A stretch of DNA of 64,000 nucleotides from Ovis canadensis. Taxonomy: Eukaryota; Chordata; Mammalia; Artiodactyla; Bovidae. The position numbers and the translations under genes are program-made. The DNA lies in NCBI RefSeq assembly GCF_042477335.2, contig NC_091263.1, positions 17,209,501 through 17,273,500 of the forward strand. Reading direction: 5' to 3'. The notes under the pieces are model-generated. The model was not told the origin of the DNA. It searched no databases and saw only the letters and a list, made by a program, of their open reading frames with translations. Of this stretch, positions 11,803 to 22,767 are shown one piece after another; position 1 is the first letter of the stretch, and every line of letters starts with the position of its first letter.

Positions 11803-12394
11803 CTTCAGTTCAGTTCAGTCACTCAGTTGTATGTGACTCTTAGCAACCCCATAGACTGCAGCATGCCAGGCCTTTCTGTCCATCACCAACTCCTGGAGTT
11901 TACTCAAACTCATGTCCATCAAGTCAGTGACACCATCCAACCATCTCATCCTCTGTCATCCCCTCCTCAACTTGCCTTCAATCTTTCCCAGCATCAGGGT
12001 CTTTTCCAGTGAGTCAGTTTTTCGCATCAGGTGGCCAAAGTATTGGAGTTTTAGGTTCAGCATCAGTCCTGTCAATGAACACCCAAGACTGATCTCCTTT
12101 AGGATAGACTCCTAAAGGTTGGCTCTCCCTGCAGTCCAAGGCACTCTCAGGAGTCTTCTCCAATACCACAGTTCAGAAGCATCAGTTCTTAGACGCTCAG
12201 CTTTTATAGTTCACCTCTCACATCCATGCATGACTACTGGAAAAACCATAGAATTGACTTGATGGGCTTTTGTTGGCAAAGTAATGTCTCTGCTTTTTAA
12301 TAAGCTGTCTAGGTTGGTTATAACTTTTCCTCCAAGCAGCAAGTGTCTTTTAATTTCATGGCTGCAATCACCATCTGCAGTGATTTTTGAGTCC

Positions 12395-12425
<31 letters not shown>

Positions 12426-13551
12426 TAAAGTCAGGCATTGTTTTCACTCTTTCCCCATCTGTTTGCCATGAAGTAATGGGACCAGATGCTATGATCTCAG
12501 TTTTCTAAATATTGAGTTTTAAGCCAACTTTTTCACTCTCCTGTTTCACTTTCATCAAGAGACTCTTAAGTTCTTCTTCACTTTCTGCCATAAGGGTGGT
12601 GTTATCTGCATAGCTGAGGTTATTGATATTTCTCCTGGCAAACTTGATTCCAGCTTGTGCTTCATCCAGTCCAGCATTTCTCATGAGGTACTCTCTATAT
12701 AAGTTAAGTAAGCAGGGTGACAATATACAGCCTTGACATACTCCTTTCCCGATTTGGAACCAGTCTGTTGTTCCATGTCCAGTTCTGTTGCTTCTTGAAC
12801 TGCATACAGATTTCCCATAAGGCAGGTAAGGTGGTCTGGTATTCTCAGCTCTTGAAGAATTTTCCACAGTTTGTTGTGATCCACATAGTCAAAGGCTTTG
12901 GTGTTGTCAATAAAGCAGAAGTAAGATGTTTTTCTGGAACTCTCTTGCTTTTTTGATGATCCAGTGGTTATTGGCAATTTGATCTCTGGTTCCTCTGCCT
13001 TTTTGAAATCCAGCTTGAACATCTAGAAGTTCACAGTTCATGTACTGTTGAAGCCTTGCTTGGAGAATTTTGAGCATTACTTTGCTAGCATGTGAGATGA
13101 GTGCAATTGTGCGGTAGTTTGAACATTCTTTGGAGTTGCCTTTCTTTGGGATTGGAATGAAAACTGACCTTTTCCAGTCCTGTGGCCACCGCTGAGTTTT
13201 CCAAATTTGCTGGCATATTGAGTGCAACATTTTCACAGCATCATCTTTTAGAATTTGAAAAAGCTCAACTGGAATTCCATCACCTCCACTAGCTTTGTTT
13301 GTAGTGATGCTTCCTATAGCCCACTTGACTTCACATTCGAGGATGTCTGGCTCTAGGTGAGTGATCACACCATCATGATTATCTGGGTCATGAAGATCTT
13401 TTTTGTTTGATTCTTCTGTGTATTCTTGCCACCTCTTCTTAATATCTTCTGCTTCTGTTAGGTCCATACCATTTCTGTCCTTTACTGTGACCATTTTTGC
13501 ATGAAAAGTGCCCTTGGTGTCTCTAATTTGTTTGAGGAGATCTCTAATCTC
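11803..13551 (-). mobile_element. BovB LINE fragment, antisense; longest copy in the window
   Basis: Minus-strand reading begins in the linker before RT (GMDLTEAEDIKKRWQEYTEE), passes FIPIPKKGNSKECSNYRTIA, GRGTRDQIANNHW and LSYADNTTLMAE, and ends in the family 3' end at 11803. The catalytic YADD has become YADN, and frames shift at several places. A direct repeat TATTGTAG (11791-11798 and 13552-13559) fits a target-site duplication. An (AAAT) expansion sits at 12397-12424. Confidence 0.94.
12397..12424. repeat. (AAAT)n microsatellite inside BovB
   Basis: About seven AAAT units replacing the shorter A-rich consensus at this place of BovB. Confidence 0.9.
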
Positions 13552-13559
13552 TATTGTAG

Positions 13560-14850
13560 AACATCTAACATCTACTGACCACCAATTACACACCGCACAT
13601 TGGCTAGTATTCCCATAATGGTTTCTTTATGTAATGTTGACAATACTGCACATTGGACGCTATTGGGAATTATTGTTTCTCATATTTCAGAGTAGCCTCC
13701 CAAGGTTGTTTTATACTCCTTGAAATGCAAGGCATTATCTCCATTTCTTTGAAACTGAAAAAAATGGTCTACTCTTGGCCCAAGAGATCAAAGAATGAAA
13801 GTCAGAAAAGCATCAACACTAGAGAATAATGCTAATCAGGCCATATATCACCCATTGTTCTTGTTTGTTACCAATAATTATTTGAAACTACAAATTATAT
13901 GAAATTTCATCTAGTTGCAATAAAAACTGACCTCTTTATGTAGTACCATAATTTCTGAGAGTAAGGAATGTTTTTTGCTGTTAATTCCGTTGTCCCGGTT
14001 AAAACTTTTAATTTGAAATTTGACAGAGTGGCTTAGCTGTCATCTCTTGCATCTAGTTTACAAAAGTTCACAGTTTCCTGTTTTAAACCTATTTAACTTA
14101 TGGGAGAAATATATGATAATTTATACTTAAACCCAACCTACAAAACAAAACGAATCTACAAATTCAAGAAGTTTTTGATCCTGAGAGTCAACAGGGTATG
14201 CACTTTTTCATGATTAATATTTCCTATAATTGGGGTTATATGTACTTCCAGTATAATTAACGAAGAGTTGGGTCATTCACATCTTCTGAAAATCTAGCTT
14301 ATGTTGCCCTCTTAGTGGTAAATTGAAGAGACTGTCATTAGCAATATTTCATACGTAGGTTGTGATTGACTATTTTTTTAAATTTTTCAGCCCAGAGTTG
14401 TCCCCCTTTTATGATTTCTGAGTGTAATAAGAACTAGTTTGAAGAAGAAGTATAGTAGATGATGTCAAAGCCTTTGTCCCAGGCAAACTCCTGAGTTAAA
14501 GAATGAATAGAACAATGAGTTGCGAAATGGTTAAATAGTGGCTGAAGATCAGTGGAAAGCGTTGACTGGTGAGCACTAGGGCAAAGGGTCGTAGGAGAGG
14601 GAGATCAATCAGGATTATAGTCGCCACAGCTGGAAGCGCCTTTTGTCTAGGACTGTAGCCGGGTTCAAGGAGCCAAAAACCAGATTAAGGAAAGTGAGCT
14701 CTTCTGGCAGCAAGTAGAGGCAAGCAAGGAGACAGCTGGAGAACCTAGTCTGAACTTCAAGAAGGAAGTGTGTGAGCCAGAGAGACTGCTGGAGGGAGCC
14801 CCAGCCACAAGCACGACTTTTATTTTATTTAAAATTTTTAATTTTCATTT
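13560..14850. other. Unique intergenic stretch
   Basis: About 1.3 kb, AT-rich at left, more GC at 14450-14820. No gene, RNA or repeat recognised. Confidence 0.4.
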
Positions 14851-14851
14851 C

Positions 14852-15089
14852 GCTGCTCTGGGTCTTCGATGCTGCAGACAGGCTTTTTCTGACTGCAGTG
14901 AGCAAGGGCTGCTGTCTAGCTGCAGGGCCTTTTCTTGTGGAGCACGAGCTCTGAAGAGCAGGCTCAGTAGCTGTGGCACTTGGGCTTAGTTGCCCCACAA
15001 CAGGTGGAATCTTCCCTGACCAGAGGTTGACCATATGTCCTCTGCACTGGCAGACAGGCTCCCAACCACTGGACCACGAGTAAAGTCCT
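14852..15089 (-). mobile_element. CHR-type SINE, antisense (long form)
   Basis: CTGCTCTGGGTCTTCGATGC, TAGCTGTGGCACTTGGGCTT and CAACCACTGGACCACGAG are the reverse complement of the Cetartiodactyla CHR SINE. Diverged. Confidence 0.7.
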
Positions 15090-15124
15090 ATAGCCTTCAT
15101 TTTTAAATGCAAATAATGAGAATC

Positions 15125-15240
15125 GCCCCCTCATCATTTATTTATTCAGCAATTATTTATTGAGCACATGCCAGCTACTAAACAAAAAATGCTATGATCA
15201 GAGGCTACAATAGATATTAAAAACAGGGTCCTTCACATTT
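15125..15240 (-). mobile_element. L2 LINE 3' end, antisense
   Basis: ATTTATTCAGCAATTATTTA TTGAGCACATGCCAGC is the reverse complement of the L2 3' end (GCTCAATAAATG type). Confidence 0.5.
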
Positions 15241-15384
15241 TGGACCTTATGATGCACAGAGGGGTGGGCAATAATGAGTGAATTGCACATATTTGTGTTG
15301 ACTTGCAATTACGATGAGTGCTTCTGCTTTGCCCTAAAGAGAGATGCCTCACCCCGCCATGCCCTGTCCCAGCGTAGTGAAAAG

Positions 15385-15585
15385 TGTGTGAAAATGTAAG
15401 TCGCTCAGTCATGTCCGACTCTTTGCGATCCCATGGACTGTAGCCTGCCAGGCTCCTCTGTCCACGGAATTGTTGAGGCAAGAAGACTGGAGTGGGTTGC
15501 CATTCCCTTTTCCAGGAGGTCTTCCTGACCCAGGGATCGAACCCGTGTCTCCTCATTGCTGGCTGGATTCTTTACTAGCAAAGTT
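15385..15585 (-). mobile_element. Bov-tA SINE, antisense
   Basis: Bov-A body GTCGCTCAGTCATGTCCGAC to tRNA-derived head CAGGGATCGAACCCGTGTCT on the + strand. Confidence 0.88.
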
Positions 15586-15690
15586 TGGTCCATGCAAAAG
15601 GAGCCTGTCCCTCCAATTCAGGACAATCCAGAAGGGCCATCCCAGCTCAGACCTCATGGAGTTGGTTAAGTCCTTGTTATGCCTACACAT

Positions 15691-16956
15691 GCTAGTAAAG
15701 TAATGCTCAAAATTCTCCAAGCTACGCTTCAGCAATATATGAACCGTGAACTCCCTGACGTTCAAGCTGGTTTTAGAAAAGGCAGGGGAACCAGAGATCA
15801 AATTGCCAACATCTGCTGGATCATGGAAAAAGCAAGAGAGTTCCAGAAAAACATCTATTTCTGCTTTATTGACTATGCCAAAGCCTTTGACTGTGTGGAT
15901 CATAATAAACTGGAAAATTCTGAAAGAGATGGGAATACCAGACCACCTGACATGCCTCTTGAGAAATCTGTATGCAGGTCAGGAAGCAACAGTTAGAACT
16001 GGACATGGAACAACAGACTGGTTCCAAATAGGAAAAGGAGTACGTCAAGCTGTATATTGTCACCCTGCTTATTTAACTTATATGCAGAGTACATCATGAG
16101 AAACGCTGGGCTGGAAGAAACACAAGGTGGAATCAAGATTGCCAGGAGAAATATCAATCACCTCAGATATGCAGATGACACCACCCTTATGGCAGAAAGT
16201 GAAGAGGAACTAAAAAGCCTCTTGATGAAAGTGAAAGAGGAGAGCGAAAAAGTTGGCCTAAAGCTCAACATTCAGAAAACGAAGATCATGGCATCCAGTC
16301 CCATCACTTCATGGGAAATAGATGGGGAAACAGTGGAAACAGTGTCAGACTTTATTTTTTTGGCCTCCAAAATCACTGCAGATGGTGACTGCAGCCATGA
16401 AATTAAAAGACGCTTACTCCTTGGAAGAAAAGTTATGACCACCTAGATAATATATTCAAAAGCAGAGACATTACTTTGCCAGCTAAAGTCCATCTAGCCA
16501 AGGCTATGGTTTTTCCAGTGGTCATGTATGGATGTGAGAGTTGGACTGTGAAGAAGGCTGAGTGCCGAAGAATTGATGCTTTTGAACTGTGATGTTGGAG
16601 AAGACTCTTGAGAGTCCCTTAGACTGCAAGGAGATCCAACCAGTCCATTCTGAAGGAGATCAGCCCTGGGATTTTTTTGGAAGGAATGATGCTAAAGCTG
16701 AACCTCCAGTACTTTGGCCACCTCATGCAAAGAGTTGACTCATTGGAAAAGACTGTGATGCTGGGAGGGATTGGGGGCAGGAGGAGAAGGGGACGACCGA
16801 GGATGAGATGAGTGGATGGCATCACGGACTCGATGGACGTGAGTCTCAGTGAACTCTGGGAGATGGTGATGAACAGGGAGGCCTGGCATGCTGCGATTCA
16901 TGGGGTCGCAAATAGTCGGACACGACTGAGAGACTGAATTGAACTGAACTGAACTG
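15691..16956 (+). mobile_element. BovB LINE fragment with perfect 12-base target-site duplication
   Basis: Flanked by ATGCCTACACAT at 15679-15690 and 16957-16968. It encodes broken RT pieces (FRKGRGTRDQIANICW, KAFDCVDHNK, LRYADDTTLMAESEEELKSL, with the YADD motif kept) and ends in the GAACTGAACTGAACTG run. A 2-base deletion at 15907-15920, a deletion near 16047 and an early stop at 16444 break the frame. Confidence 0.95.
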
Positions 16957-16968
16957 ATGCCTACACAT

Positions 16969-17885
16969 CAGCTCAGTTTTCCCCTCTGCCTAAATTTGTT
17001 TCTTTCTCTTCTGCTCCCAAAGTAATGACCACCAGAGCACTCCTGTGTGCTAATCTCCACCTCAGAAATTGCTTCTCAGGGACTCCAGCCATAGGAACAG
17101 GTTGTATAAGATAAACATAAACATGCTCTGAAAGCTGGGATTCTTTAGCTGAACCCAGAAAGTGGCTATGAGCTCCACCGCTCATCCGCCTGGTCACACA
17201 CTAGGAGACAGCGGGCGTAGAACCAGGATGGACGGCTGATGACCCTGCTCACTGACCTGACATGGACCACTCACAGATCTTGTCTTGAGCTTTCAGGAAG
17301 TCCAGTGTTCAAAAGTGCTGAGACATGGCCTGAAATTGGAAGAAATGAAAACATCATTTGCCCCTTTCAAGTTGCTGATCCAGAGCTTGCGTCTGTTGAA
17401 AATAAGGAGACTATGACAGTCACAGAAATAGACAGAGATGGACAGGATAAATAGCCTAGAAACAGATTCTAGGTTAGAAAGAGCGGAAAAGGAAAAGAGA
17501 GGTTCTGGGAAAATGGGTTAGTTATTTGGAAAAAGAAGTCAACTTCGATACTCAATTCCTACTGTAATAAGATGAAATAAAGAGGGAGAAAAGAAATAGA
17601 TGTAAAATAGATATCTATTTTTTAACAAACAGAAAACAGAAGAAATATAGAGGAGTAAAAGAAAAGAATTATAGCAAACAAGTGCCAAAACCCAAACAGA
17701 ACAAGTCTTTATATAGAAAGATAATAAAATCTATAGAAAAAATAGTAACACACAACTTTTAAATGTGAAAGAATATGGATAATTCATAGTAAAAAGCCTA
17801 TTAAGGATACATGTACTTATTATTGTTAATGAGAGTCAATAAGTTGTAACAGTATACCTGTTTGTAACAATTTAGCAAATATATA
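16969..17885. other. Unique intergenic stretch
   Basis: No gene recognised; the right half is A-rich. Confidence 0.4.
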
Positions 17886-18087
17886 TATTTAAAATGACTA
17901 TACCTATTGTTGACAATTTATCCATAGCAATTGGCACAATAATCCCACTTCTTTCTAGAAATTATCCTTCAGAAATAAACAGAGCTAGCGATGAAAGCTT
18001 TATTTTTAGAGTGTTTATCTCAGTGTTAATTTTAGAAGAAAAATGAGAAACAACCTAAACCTTTGACACTAGATAAGCAGTGAAGTA
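17886..18087 (+). mobile_element. Probable old L1 (L1M-type) 3' fragment
   Basis: CCCACTTCTTTCTAGAAATT ATCCTTCAGAAATAA and GAGAAACAACCTAAAC resemble the 3' part of old L1M elements. Strongly diverged. Confidence 0.4.
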
Positions 18088-18344
18088 AGAGGACTCTTGC
18101 CTGGAAAATCCCATGGACGGAGGAGCCTGGTGGGCTGCAGTCCATGGGGTTGCGAAGAGTCGGACACGACATTAGCGACTTCACTTTGACTTTTTCACTT
18201 TCATGCATTGGAGAAGGAAATGGCAACCTACTCCAGTGTTCTTGCCTGGAGAATCCCAGGGACGGGGGAGCCTGGTGGGCTGCGTCTATCGGGTCGCACA
18301 GGGTCGGACACAACTGAAGCGACTTAACAGCAGCAGCAGCAGCA
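18088..18344 (+). mobile_element. Bov-A2 SINE, 5'-truncated, AGC tail
   Basis: Two Bov-A monomers, the first truncated, ending in (CAG/AGC) units at 18328-18344. Confidence 0.88.
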
Positions 18345-18351
18345 AAGGATG

Positions 18352-18560
18352 GTCTGCATGCTCAAGAGACAGTGATCAAAAATTCACCTGCCAGTGCAGG
18401 AGACACATGGGACACTGGGTTCCATCCCTGGGTTGGGAAGATCCCCAAGAGTAGGAAATGGCAAACTACTCTAGTATTCCTGCCTGGAGAATCCCGCGGA
18501 CAGAGGAGCCGGGTAGGCTATAGTCCATGAGGTCACAAACAGTTGGACACAACTGAGCGT
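18352..18560 (+). mobile_element. Bov-tA SINE
   Basis: Degraded tRNA-like head (TTCCATCCCTGGG B-box region), Bov-A body, end GGACACAACTGAGCGTGCGC running into a CA-rich tail. Confidence 0.82.
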
Positions 18561-18600
18561 GCGCACACACACACTCACGCACACACACACAGGCACATAC
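18561..18600. repeat. Impure (CA)n
   Basis: CA repeats broken by CTCACG and GG, at the tail of the Bov-tA. Confidence 0.8.
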
Positions 18601-18774
18601 ATTCAGGTCACAACAGGAAGGAGCAGGCAGAGCGGGCTAATGACAGTAGTCTGGTTTATCTGCCTGGATTTTTATGTATTTCTGGTGTCATTTTGCAGTG
18701 AGGGAGAATTTGATGGTTTGGGAGAGGGTGACAGATGTTCATACCGCAGCAGAGACGTTAAGAACGTGAACTCA

Positions 18775-18990
18775 GGGACTTTCCTGATGGTCCACTGGTT
18801 AAGAATCTGCCTTGTAACGCAGAGGATTTGGGTTTGATCCCTGGTCGGGGAACTAAGATCCCATATGCCTGGGGCAACTAAGCCCACCTGAGACGACTAG
18901 AGAGCCCCTGAGCCGCATGGAACGACCCCACGCGACATGATGAAAATCCCCTGTGCCACGACCAAGACCTGCTGCAGCCAAGTAAATAAG
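18775..18990 (+). mobile_element. CHR-type SINE
   Basis: GGGACTTTCCTGATGGTCCA, then GTTAAGAATCTGCC and GGGTTTGATCCCTGGTCGGG, the tRNA-derived head with B box, followed by the CHR body. Confidence 0.75.
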
Positions 18991-19206
18991 TATTTAATGA
19001 AGAATATTTTCTAAAAGAAGAATATTTAATATTTAGTAAACTCTGGGTCAGATTTCCATGGGTTCCCATTCAGTTCTGCTGCTTTACAATCTTATTCTGT
19101 GGGCAGTGAGGGAACCAATGCTGGCTTCTGTATTAATTAGGACGATGAACTTGAATTAGCTTTAAAAAAAAGTAGGAAGCAATCAGCAAGTGCTTTTGTA
19201 GCCTAG

Positions 19207-19402
19207 TGAAAAAGTGAAAGTGAAAGGCGCTCAGTCGTGTCCAACTCTTTGTGACCCCATGGACTGCAGAGTCTGAATTCTCTAGGCCAGACTGCTGGAG
19301 TGGGTAGCCTGTTTTTCCAGTGGATCTTCCCGACCAGGAATCAAACCAGGGTCTCCTGCATTGCAGGTGGAGTCTTTACCAACTGAGCTCTCAGGGAAGC
19401 CC
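19207..19402 (-). mobile_element. Bov-tA SINE, antisense
   Basis: GGCGCTCAGTCGTGTCCAAC to CAACTGAGCTCTCAGGGAAG on the + strand. Confidence 0.87.
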
Positions 19403-20118
19403 TTTCCTAGCCTAGGTCACATGCAAGTGGATTGTCTTGGAGTGTAATCCTAGGAGCAGGAGTGAGAGGGAAGAATGGGGCTGGGAAGGATAATACATGG
19501 ACCCACACTACAGGTCACCGGGGCTGGATCCTTCAGGGCCTTTAGAACTGTCTGCCCAGGAAATAGAAAGCAGGACGTATTCACACACTAGATCCCACCG
19601 CTCTCGATCAAGTTGGCCCCCAAACACTAACTCCTCCTGCACGTGAGGTGGTGTGCGTGACAGCTGAGGGAGCTCTCGGGTACCCACTCCAAGGTGTCAA
19701 AGGAGCACATGAGTCACACCTGGTGCACTTGGGTTGCTCCTACGTGGTGATGGTTGAAACCTACAAAGCACTGGTGGCCGCATGTAGGGGATAGGGCTCA
19801 GAGGGACACCAGACATGCCCCATACATGAGACTTTGGTGACTCAAAGAAGAGCGAGGCCCCAGAAAGGCAGGAATAGAGCTGAACCTCAATGAAACTAAC
19901 CAGAAGTTCCAGTCCACCTGGACCTTCTTATTTTCAAATATCTCATTGGCTGAAGAGACATCACTTTTTCTCTGCATGATAGAAAACTTGTAGACGTCTG
20001 TTAATGACGTCTACATTGTGCATCTTACAATTTCATCCTCAGAAAATAAACTGATAGAATTAGACCCACATCTAAAATGTCCCAGGGCAAAGCATCATTG
20101 ACCTACTTAAGGTCAGGA
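19403..20118. other. Unique intergenic stretch
   Basis: No gene or repeat recognised. Confidence 0.4.
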
Positions 20119-20120
20119 CA

Positions 20121-20333
20121 TGAAAGTGAAAGTGTTAGTTGCTCAGTCGTGTCCAGCTCTTTGCGACCCCATGGGCTGTATCCCATCAGGCTCCTCCGTC
20201 CATGGGATTCTCCAGGCAAGAATACTGGAGTGGGTTGCTGTTTTCTTCTCCAGGGGATCTTCCTAACCCAGGGATCAAACCTGGGTCTCCCACATTGCAG
20301 GCAGATTATTTACCACCTGGGCCATAAAGTCCT
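20121..20333 (-). mobile_element. Bov-tA SINE, antisense
   Basis: TTGCTCAGTCGTGTCCAGCT to CAGGGATCAAACCTGGGTCT on the + strand. Confidence 0.88.
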
Positions 20334-20344
20334 CAAAATTCAAA

Positions 20345-20525
20345 CTAATTTCTCCCTCCTGCAGGCTCCCACATCATCTTCTCTCATGTTGGACTGTAAT
20401 AATTTGTTTACGTGTTTGTCTCTCTCCCTCTGGACTTCAGAGTTCCTTGAGGGTAGGGACTTCATCTTCTTTCTGTTTGTTTTTCCAGGACCCAGCATGG
20501 TAGATGGCACATAGCAGGTCCTCCA
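20345..20525 (+). mobile_element. L2 LINE 3' end
   Basis: TTCCTTGAGGGTAGGGACTT and CAGCATGGTAGATGGCACAT AGCAGGT match the conserved end of L2. Ancient, no coding capacity. Confidence 0.6.
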
Positions 20526-21138
20526 GTTTGGGAGAGAAGCAGATAATGAATTCAGCAAGTTTGGCCTCTGAAAGGCTAACAAGGCACAGACATTTGGTGT
20601 AGGTCACTAAGGTTCTCACTGCTTATTCCTTGGAAATAAGCCAAGGATCCTAGAGATGTTTCCATGCAACTAACTAGGATGCCACTGATATTTCAGGTTC
20701 ACAGGACAACAGAAAGCTCTACTCTTTTTTGTTTGTCAAGTTTGTCAGCTCCTGTAAAAATTTCTATGGAGGATGATAGCATCTGTGGGAGATCGAGGTA
20801 AGAGATTTCCAGCGTAAGTCAAGTTGTGGTGTTATCTTTATTATGATCTTTATTATCATCATTTCTTTTAGGAAGAAGAGTCTCTGACCCCAGAGAAAAT
20901 TGTGGTCCGTCTCATAGGAGGCCACCTGAAAAACAGTACGGAGTAAAAACAAAACATAAAACACAGAAAGCCTTCTGCAGAGGTGAGAGGTGATTTTTTC
21001 ACACTTTTTTTTCTCACCTGATAAGTGATAGGGCACACTGTTAAATCTCCTTTGAAGGGTGTTTCACATAATCTTGATTTAAACATACCATTACCTAGAT
21101 TTCAGTCTGGAAGGCAGGTAGCTCTGAGCTACTCTATC

Positions 21139-21141
<3 letters not shown>
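20526..21141. other. Unique intergenic stretch
   Basis: Nothing recognised up to the CA repeat. Confidence 0.4.

Positions 21142-21181
<40 letters not shown>
21142..21181. repeat. (AC)20 microsatellite
   Basis: Twenty uninterrupted dinucleotides; likely length-polymorphic. Confidence 0.97.
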
Positions 21182-21186
<5 letters not shown>

Positions 21187-21237
21187 CCAGAATATAGTGC
21201 AATAATAAAGAACAGTTTAAAAAAAACTACTTTTCAT

Positions 21238-21415
21238 AGTAACAACCACTAGAATTTGGGCACAGCCTACTTTGTGCCAGAAAGCATCAGTGACATTTGA
21301 TACAGGTCATCTAATGTTCACATCAGTCATGTGCAGATGGTGTTACTGAGAAAACTGAGACTCAGGAGAAGAATTATTTATTAAATGGAGATTAGATGTA
21401 GGAGGGGAGACAGGT
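21238..21415 (+). mobile_element. MIR SINE
   Basis: TTTGTGCCAGAAAGCATC, TCATCTAATGTTCACATC and GTTACTGAGAAAACTGAGAC follow the MIR core order. Confidence 0.6.
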
Positions 21416-21517
21416 AGGTCTTTTCAGCATATGAATGAGTCTCCCAGCTTTCAAGGTGAACAAGAGCCAGATATGAAAGACTTCACATTGTATTATGTTG
21501 TTTATTAAAATTCAAAA

Positions 21518-21735
21518 GGGTGTCCCTGGTGCTAAATTGGTAAAGAAACTGCCTGTTATGCAGGAGACACGCGTTTGATCCCTGGTCAGGAAGATCCCCT
21601 GAAGAAGGAAATGGCAACCCACTCCAGTATTCTTGCCTGGGAAATCCCACGGACAGGGGAGCCTGGTGGGCTATCTATAGTCCACGGGTCTCAAAGAGTC
21701 AGACATGACTTAGTGACTAAGCAACAACAACAGAG
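21518..21735 (+). mobile_element. Bov-tA SINE
   Basis: Head with GCGTTTGATCCCTGGTCAGG, Bov-A body and end AGTCAGACATGACTTAGTGA, then a CAA-rich tail. Confidence 0.88.
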
Positions 21736-22481
21736 TTCAGAAGCAGGCAAAACTAATAAATCCTCTAGAAGTCATGAGAGTAGTTACCTTTGTGGGGTGG
21801 GTTTGGATACGAAGGGTTATCAGGGAACCCTCTAGATGACTACAAGTGTTTTATATCTTGACTTGGACGGTAGTTCAAAAGCATGGACACATGTTAAAAA
21901 GCCATTCATCTGCACAAATACCTGTGCCCTTTTCTATATATAAGGTGTACCTCTTAAAAAGTTAAAAAGAGAAGGGGAAAGGGATTAGAGTTCAGCTCTG
22001 TTTAGTTCCAAAGGCTCTCTTTTTCTACTACACACTATTTCCACAATGTTTCAAAAGTTTATGTTCAACATAGACTGTGGGATATTGCACAGAAAAGTCT
22101 CACAGATACTTTAATAAACTATTGCAAATAAGCTTATGCGACAGAAATTGCAGAGTACAGGAGTGGTTGAGATAGGATAATACAGCATCTAGGACTGGTT
22201 TATAAAGAGTTTTGTGAGCCTTGTTCAAGGAAAGTGTTTTATTTATACGGGGAACCTCTGAGGTATTTGATATGACAAGCTTTATGATCACATTGCCATT
22301 GTTGGTGAGATGGATGAGAGACGATGGATGGAAGGATGCGGGAAAGGTCAGGCAGCAGAGAGTGGGGTGGAAAGCTATTGTCATTGTCTCTGTCATTGGA
22401 CTGAGAATGGCAATGGAGTGGTTTAGAAGAAACAAACATCTGCTTAGTGGACATTGTGAGCGACTGGATATGGGCAATGAA
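21736..22481. other. Unique intergenic stretch
   Basis: No gene or repeat recognised; open frames here run into the neighbouring SINE and are not supported. Confidence 0.4.
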
Positions 22482-22700
22482 GTTTCCCGATGGCTCAGAG
22501 GTAAAGAATCCTCCTGCAATGCAGGAGACACAGGAGACATGGGTTGGATCTGTGGCTTGGGAACATCCCCTGGAGGAAGGGCATGGCAACCCACTCCAAT
22601 ATTCTTGCCTGGAGAATTCCACGGACAGAGGAGCCTGGTGGGCTACAGTCCCTCGAGTGGCAGAGTCGGTCATGACCGAAGCAACTGAACAAAACACACA
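22482..22700 (+). mobile_element. Bov-tA SINE
   Basis: GATGGCTCAGAGGTAAAGAA head, GGGTTGGATCTGTGG degraded B box, Bov-A body, CATGACCGAAGCAACTGAAC end. Confidence 0.87.
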
Positions 22701-22767
22701 ACACAAAGATGAAGGGTGGACAGGAGCTCTGATAAGACTTGGAGGGCTAATTCCAAGTAAAGGGGGC

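Noticed and set aside
11530..12012. 160-codon frame across 11530-12012
   Set aside because: It joins the end of the LTR-like element to translated antisense BovB; no real protein.
12907..13593. 228-codon minus-strand frame with reverse transcriptase sequence
   Set aside because: It is the RT amino-terminal part of a truncated BovB copy, partly fused to flanking DNA, not a host gene.
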